This document shows positions 44,729 to 54,100 of a DNA stretch of 64,000 nt, piece by piece. The position numbers and the translations under genes were made by a program. Under the pieces are notes generated by a model. It made no database searches. It had not been told where the DNA came from and saw only the letters and a program-made list of their open reading frames with translations. The stretch is from Sphingomonadales bacterium (lineage in GTDB: Bacteria > Pseudomonadota > Alphaproteobacteria > Sphingomonadales > Sphingomonadaceae). The DNA lies in contig JAIXWO010000011.1 in assembly GCA_027491235.1 (NCBI GenBank), positions 62,001 to 126,000 on the forward strand. Direction: 5' to 3'. How positions within the stretch are numbered: the first letter of the stretch is position 1; each line of letters begins with the position of its first letter.

Positions 44729-44808
44729 CCGCAAAGCACCATCTTTCAATGGAGCGGCCCAGCCGACGTAACGTTTCGTTTACTGTAAATACGCCATAAT
44801 GGAGTTTA

Positions 44809-46842
44809 ATGTCACCATCTTTGATGCGGCGTCGCGCGTCGCAGGTGGAAGTGTGGTTTTGGAGTTTGGTTGTGGTTCGTCATCTGGGGCAGCTTCTTCG
44901 AATATGGCTGGTACTGGCGTTGATTATAGCGCCGGTGTCGCCTGCCCGTGCCGATCTGCGCGCCACGCCGGCTTGGTGGGACCAAAACAGTGTCGGGGCC
45001 ACGCCCGACTGGCATTACCGTGTTGCGATCAACGTCCCAGCCGGGGCGACCATCAATTCGACCGTCAAGGTTGATGTCGATTTTCAGGCCCTGCTCACCA
45101 CAATGGGGGTGACGGGTACGTTTGATGTGAACAGCCCCCGCGTCGTTCGATCCACCGGCGCCATTGCGACGACGCAGGAGTTTACCGATTCGGTTTTTGC
45201 GGACGCCACAGACGCGACGGGCAATGCGCGCGGCGAAGTGCGCTTCATCCTGCAAGATGCGGGAGCCACGACATATTTCCTCTATTTCGACATCACGCAG
45301 AACGGCGCCAAACCTGCCAACCCGCAAACGCCGATCAACGGCAACTTCGAAAGAGGCGGGGCGGGGACCGCGCTTCCACCGGGCTGGTCGCTCGCCAACA
45401 AGGTTGAAGCGACGCTCGATTCTGAAATCCGCCCCAGCGAGAATCCGTCCATCACGTCTGACGGCACGAACCTGATCAGCAGCCCCCGCACAACCGACGG
45501 GACACCGCGCACGGGCCAATTCTCCTATCTCCTCGGCGCGCGCACCAACAATGAAGTGGGCACTGGCCAAAACCGGGTCACTTTGGAAAAGACCATCACC
45601 GTGCCGGCGACGACGCCCGGCAATTTCTCCCTGCGCTGGCGCCCTGAAGGGTGGGACAGCAACGTCAATGGCAGCAATAGCTGGGATTACATCCGCATCC
45701 AGATTGTGGGCACGACCACGACCGAGATCGTCGGCCCGACGCTGGGCAGCTATGCAACGGTCCCTTTCAGCCCGAACTACGGCACAAACCAAGCGTCGGC
45801 GACGGAGTTTGGCTACCGCCATTATAACGGCTTCGACATGACGACCAATCAGGTCCACCAACTGGGCATGACGGTGCCCTATGCGGCCGAACCCTGGTGG
45901 ACCCGCACCGTCTCGCTTGCGGCCTTTGCCGGACAGACGGTAACGTTGCGGATCACGACAAGTCATACCGTCCTTTACAAAAGCTGGTTCCACATCGACG
46001 ATGTGGAATGGTCCGTCGTCACTGCTACCTTGGGCACCCCTCAGGCATTTGGCGTGAACATAACTGGCCCGGCCACAGGCGGCGTTTATGCACCCGGGCA
46101 GATATTGGCGACCACAGTGCAGGTGGATGCGACGCCGACGCACCCAACCGCGCCGATGATCGCGCGTATTTTTGACAATGCCAACACGTCCGTCGGCACG
46201 GACTTCCTGCTCTATAATGACGGCACGCATGGCGACGCTGTGGCTGGGGATGCGTTTTGGACCAACAATGGACTTGTCCCTGCAGAGCCTGCCCCGACCA
46301 TCCCCTTAAGTGCGCCGACCAGCGGTGGATGGACCCTGCGCGTCTATGGCCGCGATGGGTCCACAAGCACGATCGGCGCGCTTGCAGGCCTTATCCGCGG
46401 TCCCGGTTCCGGCGCGGCGGCGGAAACGCAGGCCAACTTCTACAATGTTGATGAAATTGCCTTCAGCGTGGAGCGGGCCGCCATCGCGGTGGCCAAAACC
46501 AGTTCGATACTTAGCGATCCGGTGAATGGCACCACCAACCCCAAGATGATCCCCGGCGCCACGATCAGCTATTGCATCCTCGTCAGCAATGGGGGGCCAG
46601 CCACCGCAACAACTGTGATCGCAACGGACAGTCTGCCCGCGCAATTGGGCTATGTGGCCGGCTCGATGCGGTCCGGCACAAGCTGCGCGGCTGCCGCCAC
46701 TGTTGAGGACGACAACAATACAGGCGCCGATGACAGCGATGCTGTCGGCGCGAGCTTCTCGGCTGGCACCATCATCATGCTGACCTCCTCACTCACAAGC
46801 GGGGCGGCCATGGCGCTGTTGTTCAACGCCCTCATCCAATAA
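44809..46842 (+). CDS. Secreted beta-rich surface protein with DUF11-like repeat
   Basis: A 677-residue exported protein. A long N-terminal signal (about 1-49, ending SPARA) precedes WWDQNSVGATPDWHYRVAINV, the sort of opening seen in DUF2341-like surface proteins. A jelly-roll-like middle follows, then a DGTHGDAVAGDAFWTNNG segment. The last about 130 residues resemble a DUF11 repeat (ATISYCILVSNGGPATATTV, TDSLPAQLGYV) and end at a hydrophobic ALLFNALIQ without an anchor motif. The start at 44809 is preceded by GGAG; Met at 44824 is also possible. Adhesion or a structural surface role is a guess. Confidence 0.7.
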   Translation: MSPSLMRRRASQVEVWFWSLVVVRHLGQLLRIWLVLALIIAPVSPARADLRATPAWWDQNSVGATPDWHYRVAINVPAGATINSTVKVDVDFQALLTTMGVTGTFDVNSPRVVRSTGAIATTQEFTDSVFADATDATGNARGEVRFILQDAGATTYFLYFDITQNGAKPANPQTPINGNFERGGAGTALPPGWSLANKVEATLDSEIRPSENPSITSDGTNLISSPRTTDGTPRTGQFSYLLGARTNNEVGTGQNRVTLEKTITVPATTPGNFSLRWRPEGWDSNVNGSNSWDYIRIQIVGTTTTEIVGPTLGSYATVPFSPNYGTNQASATEFGYRHYNGFDMTTNQVHQLGMTVPYAAEPWWTRTVSLAAFAGQTVTLRITTSHTVLYKSWFHIDDVEWSVVTATLGTPQAFGVNITGPATGGVYAPGQILATTVQVDATPTHPTAPMIARIFDNANTSVGTDFLLYNDGTHGDAVAGDAFWTNNGLVPAEPAPTIPLSAPTSGGWTLRVYGRDGSTSTIGALAGLIRGPGSGAAAETQANFYNVDEIAFSVERAAIAVAKTSSILSDPVNGTTNPKMIPGATISYCILVSNGGPATATTVIATDSLPAQLGYVAGSMRSGTSCAAAATVEDDNNTGADDSDAVGASFSAGTIIMLTSSLTSGAAMALLFNALIQ

Positions 46843-46845
46843 GGA

Positions 46846-47214
46846 TTAGTGCCGCAATTCCCGCTTCAGTGGATAGCGACCATCTTTGAACTCCCCAAAA
46901 AGCTGCCGCAATTCGGGGTGATCCACCGGGCCTTCTTCCTCGTCCGCCACCAGATTCTGCTGGCTGACATAGGCGACATAGCTCGACTCTCCGTTCTCAG
47001 CGAGCAGATGGTAGAAGGGCTGGTCCTTTGAGGGGCGGATGTCTTCCGGGATGGAATCGTACCATTCCTCGCTGTTCGCAAAAACGGGGTCGACATCGAA
47101 GATGACCCCGCGAAACGGAAAGACGCGGTGGCGGACGATGTCCCCAATGCCGAAGCGTGCGTGGGACACCGGAGGGGCATCCGTACCGAAGCTGTTGTGA
47201 TGTGAAGTGCTCAT
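46846..47214 (-). CDS. hspQ: Heat shock protein HspQ
   Basis: A 122-residue protein of the hemimethylated-DNA-binding/YccV-like family. The core HARFGIGDIVRHRVFPFRGVIFDVDPVFANSEEWY and PFYHLLAENGESSYVAYVSQQNL identifies it. HspQ modulates Lon protease and heat-shock proteolysis. The start at 47214 is chosen because upstream codons run into the tRNA-Ser region. It converges with the DUF11-like gene (3 bp apart). Confidence 0.88.
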   Translation of the reverse strand: MSTSHHNSFGTDAPPVSHARFGIGDIVRHRVFPFRGVIFDVDPVFANSEEWYDSIPEDIRPSKDQPFYHLLAENGESSYVAYVSQQNLVADEEEGPVDHPELRQLFGEFKDGRYPLKRELRH

Positions 47215-47334
47215 AAACCTGAATCTAGTGCGTGCCGGAAGAATCGCAAGCACCCGCTTGCACAGCGCACCTTGCTTCGCTAAACGCCGCCCTCGACTGG
47301 CTCCGGGTCCTTTGGGTTTCGGTTTCGCCTCTGC

Positions 47335-47424
<90 letters not shown>

Positions 47425-47487
47425 CATAACCCTATGAAAGTATTCTCTTTCTGGGGAAGCCCTCAAAAATCCTGTTGTATTCAAGGG

Positions 47488-48045
47488 TTATGGCGGTGGG
47501 CTATTCACCTCGCCTCTTTGGCGATGGCTCAAAAGTGTTCTCCTAAGTCGCATTTTCTCCAAAGCTGTTACCTGAACCGGGTTCGGTGAAGAGCAGATAA
47601 TTGCCTGCATTCTAGCCATTTTTTGGAGCAGGCGGCTTCGGGTTGGAACACGGTCCGATTTTGATCTGGAGAATCTGTCATCCAATCTTTGCTCGTCCCA
47701 GTCGATCGGAAACGGGTCCATCAACGTGGCCAGCGTGGTATCCGGACCTAGCTGCCCATCTAGGATCGCATCGATAATGTCGGGCGCCAGCAAGGTGAGC
47801 CGCAGGACGCGCGTGAGATAGGACGGCGAGATCTTCTCTTGAGCAGCTAGGTCGCCAAGGGTCGGACATGCGCCGGTATCCAGCATCCGCTTCCACCGGA
47901 AAGCCCGCGCAAGCCCCTTGATCAGGGTATTGTCGACATGCCGATGCTTTGCGAGCGCCGCATCGGGCAGTATCATCTCCTTACGCCCACCACGCTTGCG
48001 AATGCGGAATGGCACATGGACGGTTACGATTTCGGTGTTGGTCAT
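47488..48045 (-). CDS. Hypothetical HTH protein coupled to the recombinase
   Basis: A 185-residue protein not assigned to a named family. It contains a helix-turn-helix-like segment (TLGDLAAQEKISPSYLTRVLRL), resembling the DNA-binding part of ParB/Spo0J-type proteins, followed by ALDH-unrelated charged tail sequence. It overlaps the recombinase stop by 4 bp (ATGA), so it is probably cotranscribed with it as a regulator or recombination directionality partner. This role is inference. Confidence 0.68.
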   Translation of the reverse strand: MTNTEIVTVHVPFRIRKRGGRKEMILPDAALAKHRHVDNTLIKGLARAFRWKRMLDTGACPTLGDLAAQEKISPSYLTRVLRLTLLAPDIIDAILDGQLGPDTTLATLMDPFPIDWDEQRLDDRFSRSKSDRVPTRSRLLQKMARMQAIICSSPNPVQVTALEKMRLRRTLLSHRQRGEVNSPPP

Positions 48046-49337
48046 GCTGCCTGCCTCATCTCTTGTGCAAATGTGGCCATGCCGTCGAGCCGCAGCTGCA
48101 CGTCAAAACCATCGGTGCCGAGATCAACCCGCTCGACCAGCATTTGTACGATACGGGTCTGCTCGGCTGGAAACAGTTCCTCCCACATCGGATCGAGCGT
48201 GGTCAGCGCCATCCGCGCTTCCTCCTCGGTAATGACTGGCAGATGGCCTTGGGCTGACTTTGTTGATCCGGCCAAGATTTCTGGCTGGCGGAATATGGCC
48301 CGCAGCTGCTCGATGACGGCGCTCTCGATCTCGGCGGCAGGAACACGGCCAACGGGGCAGACACCGGCACCATGGCGCAGCACGGACTGGCTGACATAGT
48401 AGCGGTAGAGCTTCCCGCCCTTCCGGGTGTGGGTAGGCGAGAACGCCGCGCCATCAGGCCCCCACAGCAGGCCTTTGAGCAATGCAGGGGTATTGCAGCG
48501 TGTATGCGCCGCCCGCTTACGAGGGCTCTCGGTGAGGATCGCGTGGACCTTGTTCCAAGCATCCTGCGTGATGATCGCCTTGTGCTCACCAGGATAGCTG
48601 GTGCCCTTGTGAACGGCTTCGCCCAGATAAACCCGGTTGTTCATGAGCCGGTGCAGGAACCCCTTGGTAATGATCCCACCCTGCTTGGTGGTGATCCGGC
48701 GGTCCCTGAGATCGCGCAACATGACCGTTGCCGATCCGCACTGGGCAAACTGGTCGAAGATGTAGCGGACATGGCCGGCCTCGACGGCGTTGATGACCAG
48801 CTTGCGGGCGACAACGTCATATCCCAGCGGCGGGCAGCCGCCCATCCACATGCCCTTGGCCCGGGAGGCCGCAATCTTGTCGCGGATGCGCTCGCCGGTT
48901 ACCTCGCGCTCGAACTGCGCAAATGACAGCAGAACGTTGAGGGTCAGCCGGCCCATGCTGGTCGTCGTGTTGAACGATTGGGTCACCGACACGAACGTCA
49001 CCTCATTGCGGTCGAACACCTCGACCAGCTTGGCGAAGTCCATCAGCGAGCGCGACAAGCGGTCGATCTTGTAGACCACCACCACATCGACCAGCCCGTC
49101 CTCGATATCGGACAGCAGTCGCTGCAGCCCTGGCCGCTCCAATGTGCCGCCAGACACCCCGCCATCGTCATACTGATCGCGGACCAGCACCCAGCCTTCG
49201 TTGCGCTGGCTGGCGATAAAAGCCTCGCAGGCTTCCCGCTGGGCGTGCAGGCTGTTGAACTCCTGCTCGAGCCCTTCCTCCGATGATTTGCGCGTATAGA
49301 CCGCGCAGCGCAGCTTGCGTGTGATCGGCGTGTTCAT
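48042..49337 (-). CDS. Large serine recombinase/integrase
   Basis: A 431-residue site-specific recombinase. The resolvase domain has the nucleophile Ser18 in YTRKSSEEGLEQEFNSL, VVVYKIDRLSRSLMDF and the FAQFEREVTGERIRDK hinge. A Recombinase domain (KGMWMGGCPPLGYDV) and a zinc-ribbon-like/coiled-coil C-terminal region follow. The start at 49337 follows a GGAGGGCGG stretch. Likely integrates and excises the surrounding island. It overlaps the DUF2924 gene by 4 bp. Confidence 0.9.
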   Translation of the reverse strand: MNTPITRKLRCAVYTRKSSEEGLEQEFNSLHAQREACEAFIASQRNEGWVLVRDQYDDGGVSGGTLERPGLQRLLSDIEDGLVDVVVVYKIDRLSRSLMDFAKLVEVFDRNEVTFVSVTQSFNTTTSMGRLTLNVLLSFAQFEREVTGERIRDKIAASRAKGMWMGGCPPLGYDVVARKLVINAVEAGHVRYIFDQFAQCGSATVMLRDLRDRRITTKQGGIITKGFLHRLMNNRVYLGEAVHKGTSYPGEHKAIITQDAWNKVHAILTESPRKRAAHTRCNTPALLKGLLWGPDGAAFSPTHTRKGGKLYRYYVSQSVLRHGAGVCPVGRVPAAEIESAVIEQLRAIFRQPEILAGSTKSAQGHLPVITEEEARMALTTLDPMWEELFPAEQTRIVQMLVERVDLGTDGFDVQLRLDGMATFAQEMRQAA

Positions 49338-49786
49338 GCCGCCCTCCTGTGATGCTTGAGACCGAAGAAGACCCAGCCGTTCCAGCGCGTGCCGGTGATG
49401 GTCCGGGCAATGGCCGATAGAGATTTGTAGGGTCGGCCCTGCCATTCGAACCCGTCACGGGTGACGGTGACGCAATGCTCGGTGCCCTGCCACTCGCGGA
49501 TCAGGCGCGTGCCGATGATGGGTTTCAGATCTGTGCGGATGCGGCGGGTGGCAATGTTCCCACCGTCGAGCTGCTCGCCCAGGTCCTGCAAGCGCCGTAC
49601 TGTCTCCGGCTTCAGTCCGCCGTGGGTCAATTCCTGAATGCGGTAGCCCAGTCTGGTCTCGATGTAGCGCCGGTTGAACAACGGCGGCTCGGTGTCGAAC
49701 AGGGCGCGCCATTGTTTCTTCAGTTCAGCGCCAGACATGGTCTTCAGCGCAGCGAGGCGTGCAGGGATGGGATTGGTGGTGGTCAT
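49334..49786 (-). CDS. DUF2924 domain protein
   Basis: A 150-residue protein of the DUF2924 family (LKTMSGAELKKQWRALFDTEPP, LGYRIQELTHGGL, GTRLIREWQGTEHCVTVT, GFEWQGRPYKSLSAIARTITG). DUF2924 genes commonly sit beside large serine recombinases in alphaproteobacterial prophages and islands. The terminal SLSAIARTITGTRWNGWVFF resembles a small nucleic-acid-binding fold. Function unknown. Confidence 0.88.
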   Translation of the reverse strand: MTTTNPIPARLAALKTMSGAELKKQWRALFDTEPPLFNRRYIETRLGYRIQELTHGGLKPETVRRLQDLGEQLDGGNIATRRIRTDLKPIIGTRLIREWQGTEHCVTVTRDGFEWQGRPYKSLSAIARTITGTRWNGWVFFGLKHHRRAA

Positions 49787-50049
49787 GCAGCTCTCCTTCG
49801 AGTTGGAGCCGCACTACCGCTCTGTTCGGGCGTGAAGTGTAGCGGAAAGTCTCCACTTTCAGGGGACAGTTGTCCTTGATTGCGCAGGTGCAGGCGGACA
49901 ATACCCAGACCCAGAATTGCGCAGAGTTCAGAGCGGCGCTCGGCAGGCGTCATCAGGCTGGGATGGAGCGCATTGGGACGCTTCATGGCCCCATATCTGG
50001 GCATGTCTTCGTTGGCGCTGACGATGGGAGATAAGTCGGCTTTGATCAT
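49783..50049 (-). CDS. Small hypothetical protein of the recombinase module
   Basis: An 88-residue protein with MTPAERRSELCAILGLGIVRLHLRNQ, a helical motif recurring in short proteins encoded next to DUF2924/recombinase genes. It overlaps the DUF2924 start by 4 bp and is the first gene of the four-gene - strand unit. A later Met (residue 16) is an alternative start. Function unknown. Confidence 0.7.
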   Translation of the reverse strand: MIKADLSPIVSANEDMPRYGAMKRPNALHPSLMTPAERRSELCAILGLGIVRLHLRNQGQLSPESGDFPLHFTPEQSGSAAPTRRRAA

Positions 50050-50129
50050 GCCCGCAGGATCGCCGAATCAGGCCATTCCCCGCTACGTTCGAGGGGGTTC
50101 TCCTGTAGTTCACAGCTTTACCCCCAGAA

Positions 50130-50148
50130 GGGTTGAACCCTTCAACCC
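50130..50148. promoter_or_regulatory. Palindrome, copy 1, upstream of the 229-residue gene
   Basis: GGGTTGAA at 50130-50137, CCC, TTCAACCC at 50141-50148: a perfect 8-bp inverted repeat in the gap between divergent transcription units. An identical copy lies at 50916-50934. A likely operator for an island-encoded regulator, or an exchange site. Confidence 0.55.
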
Positions 50149-50226
50149 ATTGCGTGGTGGTGGTCTTGTCGGGCACTTATGTTCATTTTATGTTCCAGTC
50201 TCTCCCGCTCGTGATTCGGAACACAA

Positions 50227-50916
50227 ATGCCCATCGACACACTCGACCGCACCCTCTGGTCCCTTGATCAAACCTACCGGTATATCTGCCGGATTTGCCG
50301 AGCGCGGCATGAGGCGGTGACCGGTGAAAAGGTCGTGCTCGATGTTGGCAAGATATTGTCACCGACTGCGACCGGCCCATCACGCTGGCAGAACATCAGC
50401 CTCGATGCCTCACGCCAGCTTTGGCAGGCCTTGCGCCAGGGCAGCGTGCATGCGCAGGGGCGCCACTCCAACAGCCGCAATCCGGTCTTCCCGGACCGCG
50501 ATGCTCGGGAATGGATCTTTCACTCCAGCCAGCTGGTCTGGATCCCGCCTGAGCACTGGATCAGCGGGGTGCTGCATGTGGACGATGGCAGCCTGCCCGA
50601 ACGGCTGGAACTGCAGGACGGCGAATATATCGATATCCAGATCCCCCGGTTCATGGTCGAGGCAATTTGGACAATGCCACCGCCCAAGCCAATTGAGCCC
50701 ACCGATTACTCCACGCCCTACCTCGAGCTTATCCAGCGCGCTATTGCCGAGAACCGGATTGATGAGATCGAGCAGTCGAAGAAGGAAGTCCTAGTCGACT
50801 GGTTCATGGATCAGGAGATCGAAGGCGAACCGCTGTCTGGGAACCTTGCCAAGGCGATGGCGACGATCATTCGTCTGCCGTCATCCCAGCGCGGAGGTAG
50901 CAAGCGCAGCTGGTAG
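50227..50916 (+). CDS. Hypothetical protein, 229 residues
   Basis: No family recognised. A soluble mixed alpha/beta protein without signal or membrane segments: a CRICRARHEAVTG start region, a central HSSQLVWIPPEHWISGVLHVDDGSLPERLEL, and a charged C-terminal helix (KKEVLVDWFMDQEIEGEPL). It is flanked by two identical palindromes, the second overlapping its stop codon, and lies between the recombinase module and the Toprim gene. Confidence 0.65.
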   Translation: MPIDTLDRTLWSLDQTYRYICRICRARHEAVTGEKVVLDVGKILSPTATGPSRWQNISLDASRQLWQALRQGSVHAQGRHSNSRNPVFPDRDAREWIFHSSQLVWIPPEHWISGVLHVDDGSLPERLELQDGEYIDIQIPRFMVEAIWTMPPPKPIEPTDYSTPYLELIQRAIAENRIDEIEQSKKEVLVDWFMDQEIEGEPLSGNLAKAMATIIRLPSSQRGGSKRSW

Positions 50917-50934
50917 GGTTGAACCCTTCAACCC
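50916..50934. promoter_or_regulatory. Palindrome, copy 2, at the end of the 229-residue gene
   Basis: An exact copy of the 50130-50148 palindrome, starting on the last base of the TAG stop codon. It precedes the Toprim/helicase gene by about 170 bp, so it could serve as operator for that gene. Confidence 0.55.
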
Positions 50935-51106
50935 AGTGAGACTCCGAAACCGGTTCTGACCGGCGACCGCTTGGAACGTTTCGAGCAGTCAAAAATGATG
51001 ACTTTTGTCGTGCCCTCTGAAATTTCGAGGGCTCGGCACGCGTGGTTTGCGCACAATCTCCTGATCCAATTTTCACGGCACAGCAGCGCGGGAAGCGGGT
51101 GCTCGC

Positions 51107-54100
51107 GTGACCGGTGCGTCCCATTTCCATGCCGCAATGGTCGACCGTCTGCCGCAGCTCCTCTTCGAGCTGCTGGGCAAGCCATCCGCCAAGACAAGCA
51201 CAGATTGGCGCTACAGGCGCAAAGGCAGCCTGTCGGTCCGTGTGAACAGCGCCAAGGCCGGCCAGTGGTTCGACCACGAAGCAGGGTGCGGCGGCGGCTT
51301 TGTCGCCCTCGTAGCGCATGAACTTGGCTGCGATACAGACAATGCCCGCGACTGGGTAGCCGATCGCACGGGCATTAGGCCAAACGGCACAGGGACGACC
51401 AAGGCGGTTGTCCGGGCGCAGCCCAAAACACCGGAACCGTCTCGCGAAGAGTTGGCGGCAAAAGCCCGATACGAGGCGCAGCGGATCCTTGCAAATGCCA
51501 AGCCAGCGCCCGCCAATCATCCCTACCTCATCGACAAAGGGATCCAGCCCCATGGCATCCTGATCGATGCTGCCGGGCGACTGGTCATTGGCCTTCGCGA
51601 CATCGGCGGGATCATCCACACGGTCCAGCGCATCGATGGGCATGGCAATAAGCGGTTCCTGACCGGCGGTGCCAAGGCCGATCATTTTACGGTCATTGGC
51701 GAATGGACCGAGGGCACATCCCATCTGCTGGTCTGCGAAGGCTGGGCGACCGGAGCCAGCATCCACGAAGCGACAGGCGAGCCGGTTGTGGTAGCCTTCG
51801 ATGCCGGAAACCTGATCCGCGTCACCCGGGTGCTGCGCCGGCGCTATCCTAACCTTGAACTGACCATTGTCGCAGACAATGACGCCAAGCCCGAACGGAA
51901 CGATAATCCCGGCGTTGCGGCGGCAACCGAAGCGGCGCGCGACAATGATGCGCGGCTCGCCCTTTCCGACTTCGCAGGCGATGCGAATGATCTGGTACGA
52001 GCCGAAGGGCTTGAGGCCTTGCGTGCAGTCATTGCAGCAGCCCGTTGGGTGGGTGGGAAGGATCCGACCTATCCGGCGCCAGAGCACGATGTTGCCGGTG
52101 CGCGTGCCGAACTTGCCAGCCGCATTGCTACTTTCATGGACGAGGTTGCTGCCTTCTACGAAACGGCAGCGCAGAACCTCGGCGAGGGCGACACAGCCAA
52201 TGCCCCTAAGCCGCCACTGCTCGGTTTACCCGTCGACGTTGGGCTCGGCAAAACCAGTCAGGTCCGCGACCAGATCATCGCGGCATTGGCAGCTAAACGG
52301 CTTGGCGGGGGTAAGGTGGTATTCGCAGTGCCGCGCCACGACCTCGGTGAAGAACAGGTAGATGCTTTTTCCAGGGCCGGTGTAGCAGCAGTTCTCTGGA
52401 AAGGCCGGACCGCGCCGGATCCTGTGCCGGACAACCCAGATCAGCGCATGTGCCTTGATCCCGACGCGCAGGCCGATGCGCTGGCAGCCGAACTCTCGGT
52501 TGAACAGGCCATATGCAAGGTCAAACGTGACAGCAAGACCTTCTACTGCCCGCATTACGAGGTCTGCGGATACCAGCGACAGAAGCTCATCGCCAAGTCT
52601 GCGCAGGTCATCATCTGTGCGCATGACAGCCTGTTCCATGCGATGCCCCAGGTCATCGGCCGGCCGGCACTTTTGGTGATCGACGAGGGGTTCTGGCAGT
52701 CGGGTCTGCGCGGCACGGATAGTCCGGCCCAGATCACCGTCGATAGCCTCGATCCCTATGACGCGGACCTGCGCTGCTACGACCACAAGAATGGCTATGA
52801 CTACCCCGAGACCCAGTTCCTGATCGAGCATCGGTTGAAGCTCTGGAAGGTGCTTGAGCGGCACCGGGAAGGCCCCCTTCGCCTCGCTGACCTGCGGACC
52901 GCTAGACTGACACCGACCATCTGCCGGGACGCAGCAAAACTCGAGCGTGGCAGGCTGCGGGATCCGGGTATTTTGCCGGGCATGTCGGCTGCCGAACGCG
53001 CGAAACGGCTGGGTGCAGTGATGCCGCGGCGCAGGAACGCCTGGGCTCCGCCGGGTCGTGCTGCGGCCATGTGGTCGATCCTCGCCGAGGCGCTAGACGC
53101 AGGGCACGATGCCTGGGGCGTGCAGGTTGGCCGAATGCATACGCCCAACGGCACGGTCAGGTCGCTGGACCTCCTGTGGCGGTCATCGATCCGGACTGGG
53201 TGGATCGAGAATATACCGGTCCTGCATATTGACGCGACAATGCGACAGGAACTGGTCACGCCCTTTCTGCCCGGTATTTCTGTGGCCCCGGCCGTTAGCG
53301 CCAGGACACCACATGTGCGGATCCGGCAGGTCCTCGGGGCGCCGGTAAGCAGCAAGGCGCTGGTGCCCGGGCCGCACGCGAAGGACCGGGATCACACGAC
53401 TGCAGCCAATAACCAGCGTGCCCTGCGGACCTACCTCTCCGCCCGGACGCTGCAGATGGGGGCCAGAACAGCGCCGGTGCTCGCCATCGGGCAGATGCGG
53501 GCGATCTCGGCTCTCACCGAAGGCGATCTGCCGGCAAATCTGGAAACCGCCCACTTCAATGCGTTGAGTGGTCTGGATCGCTGGGGGCAAGTTGCCGGCA
53601 TGGTCATCATGGGGCGCACGCTGCCGGCGCCTTCTGTAATCGCAAAGCTGCAGATCGCGCTGACAGGGCGTCCGCCTCAAGAGGACAATGACAATGAGAG
53701 CTGGTGGTATCCGCTGACCGAGCGGGTGATCCGTCGACCCAATGGTCGATCCCGCATGGTCATGGGCGAACATCATCCCGATCCAATCGCGGAAGCCATT
53801 CGTTGGAATATCTGCGAAGGCGAACTGATCCAGGCAATGGGACGCGGGCGCGGTGTCAACCGCACGGCCGAGAGCCCGCTCCAGATCGATCTGCTCACGG
53901 ATATCGTGCTACCTATCACCGCCGACAAGTTAATCGATTGGGCGGCGCTCGTTCCCAGCCGTATCGACATGATGGCCTCGCGCGGTGTCGTGCTCGACAA
54001 CGCTGCCGACCGGGCGAAGTGCTTTCCGGATCTGTGGCCGACCCGCGAGATTGCCAAGAAGGACGCCAAGAGGAGGGGGACAAATGGCTATTATAGGATA

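Noticed and set aside
44812-46230. 472-codon open frame opposite the DUF11-like gene
   Set aside because: The + strand frame has a signal peptide and recognisable domain sequence; the reverse translation is Arg/Gly-rich without motifs.
50867-52087. 406-codon open frame opposite the Toprim gene
   Set aside because: The + strand carries the Toprim motifs; the antisense frame is a GC-codon shadow.
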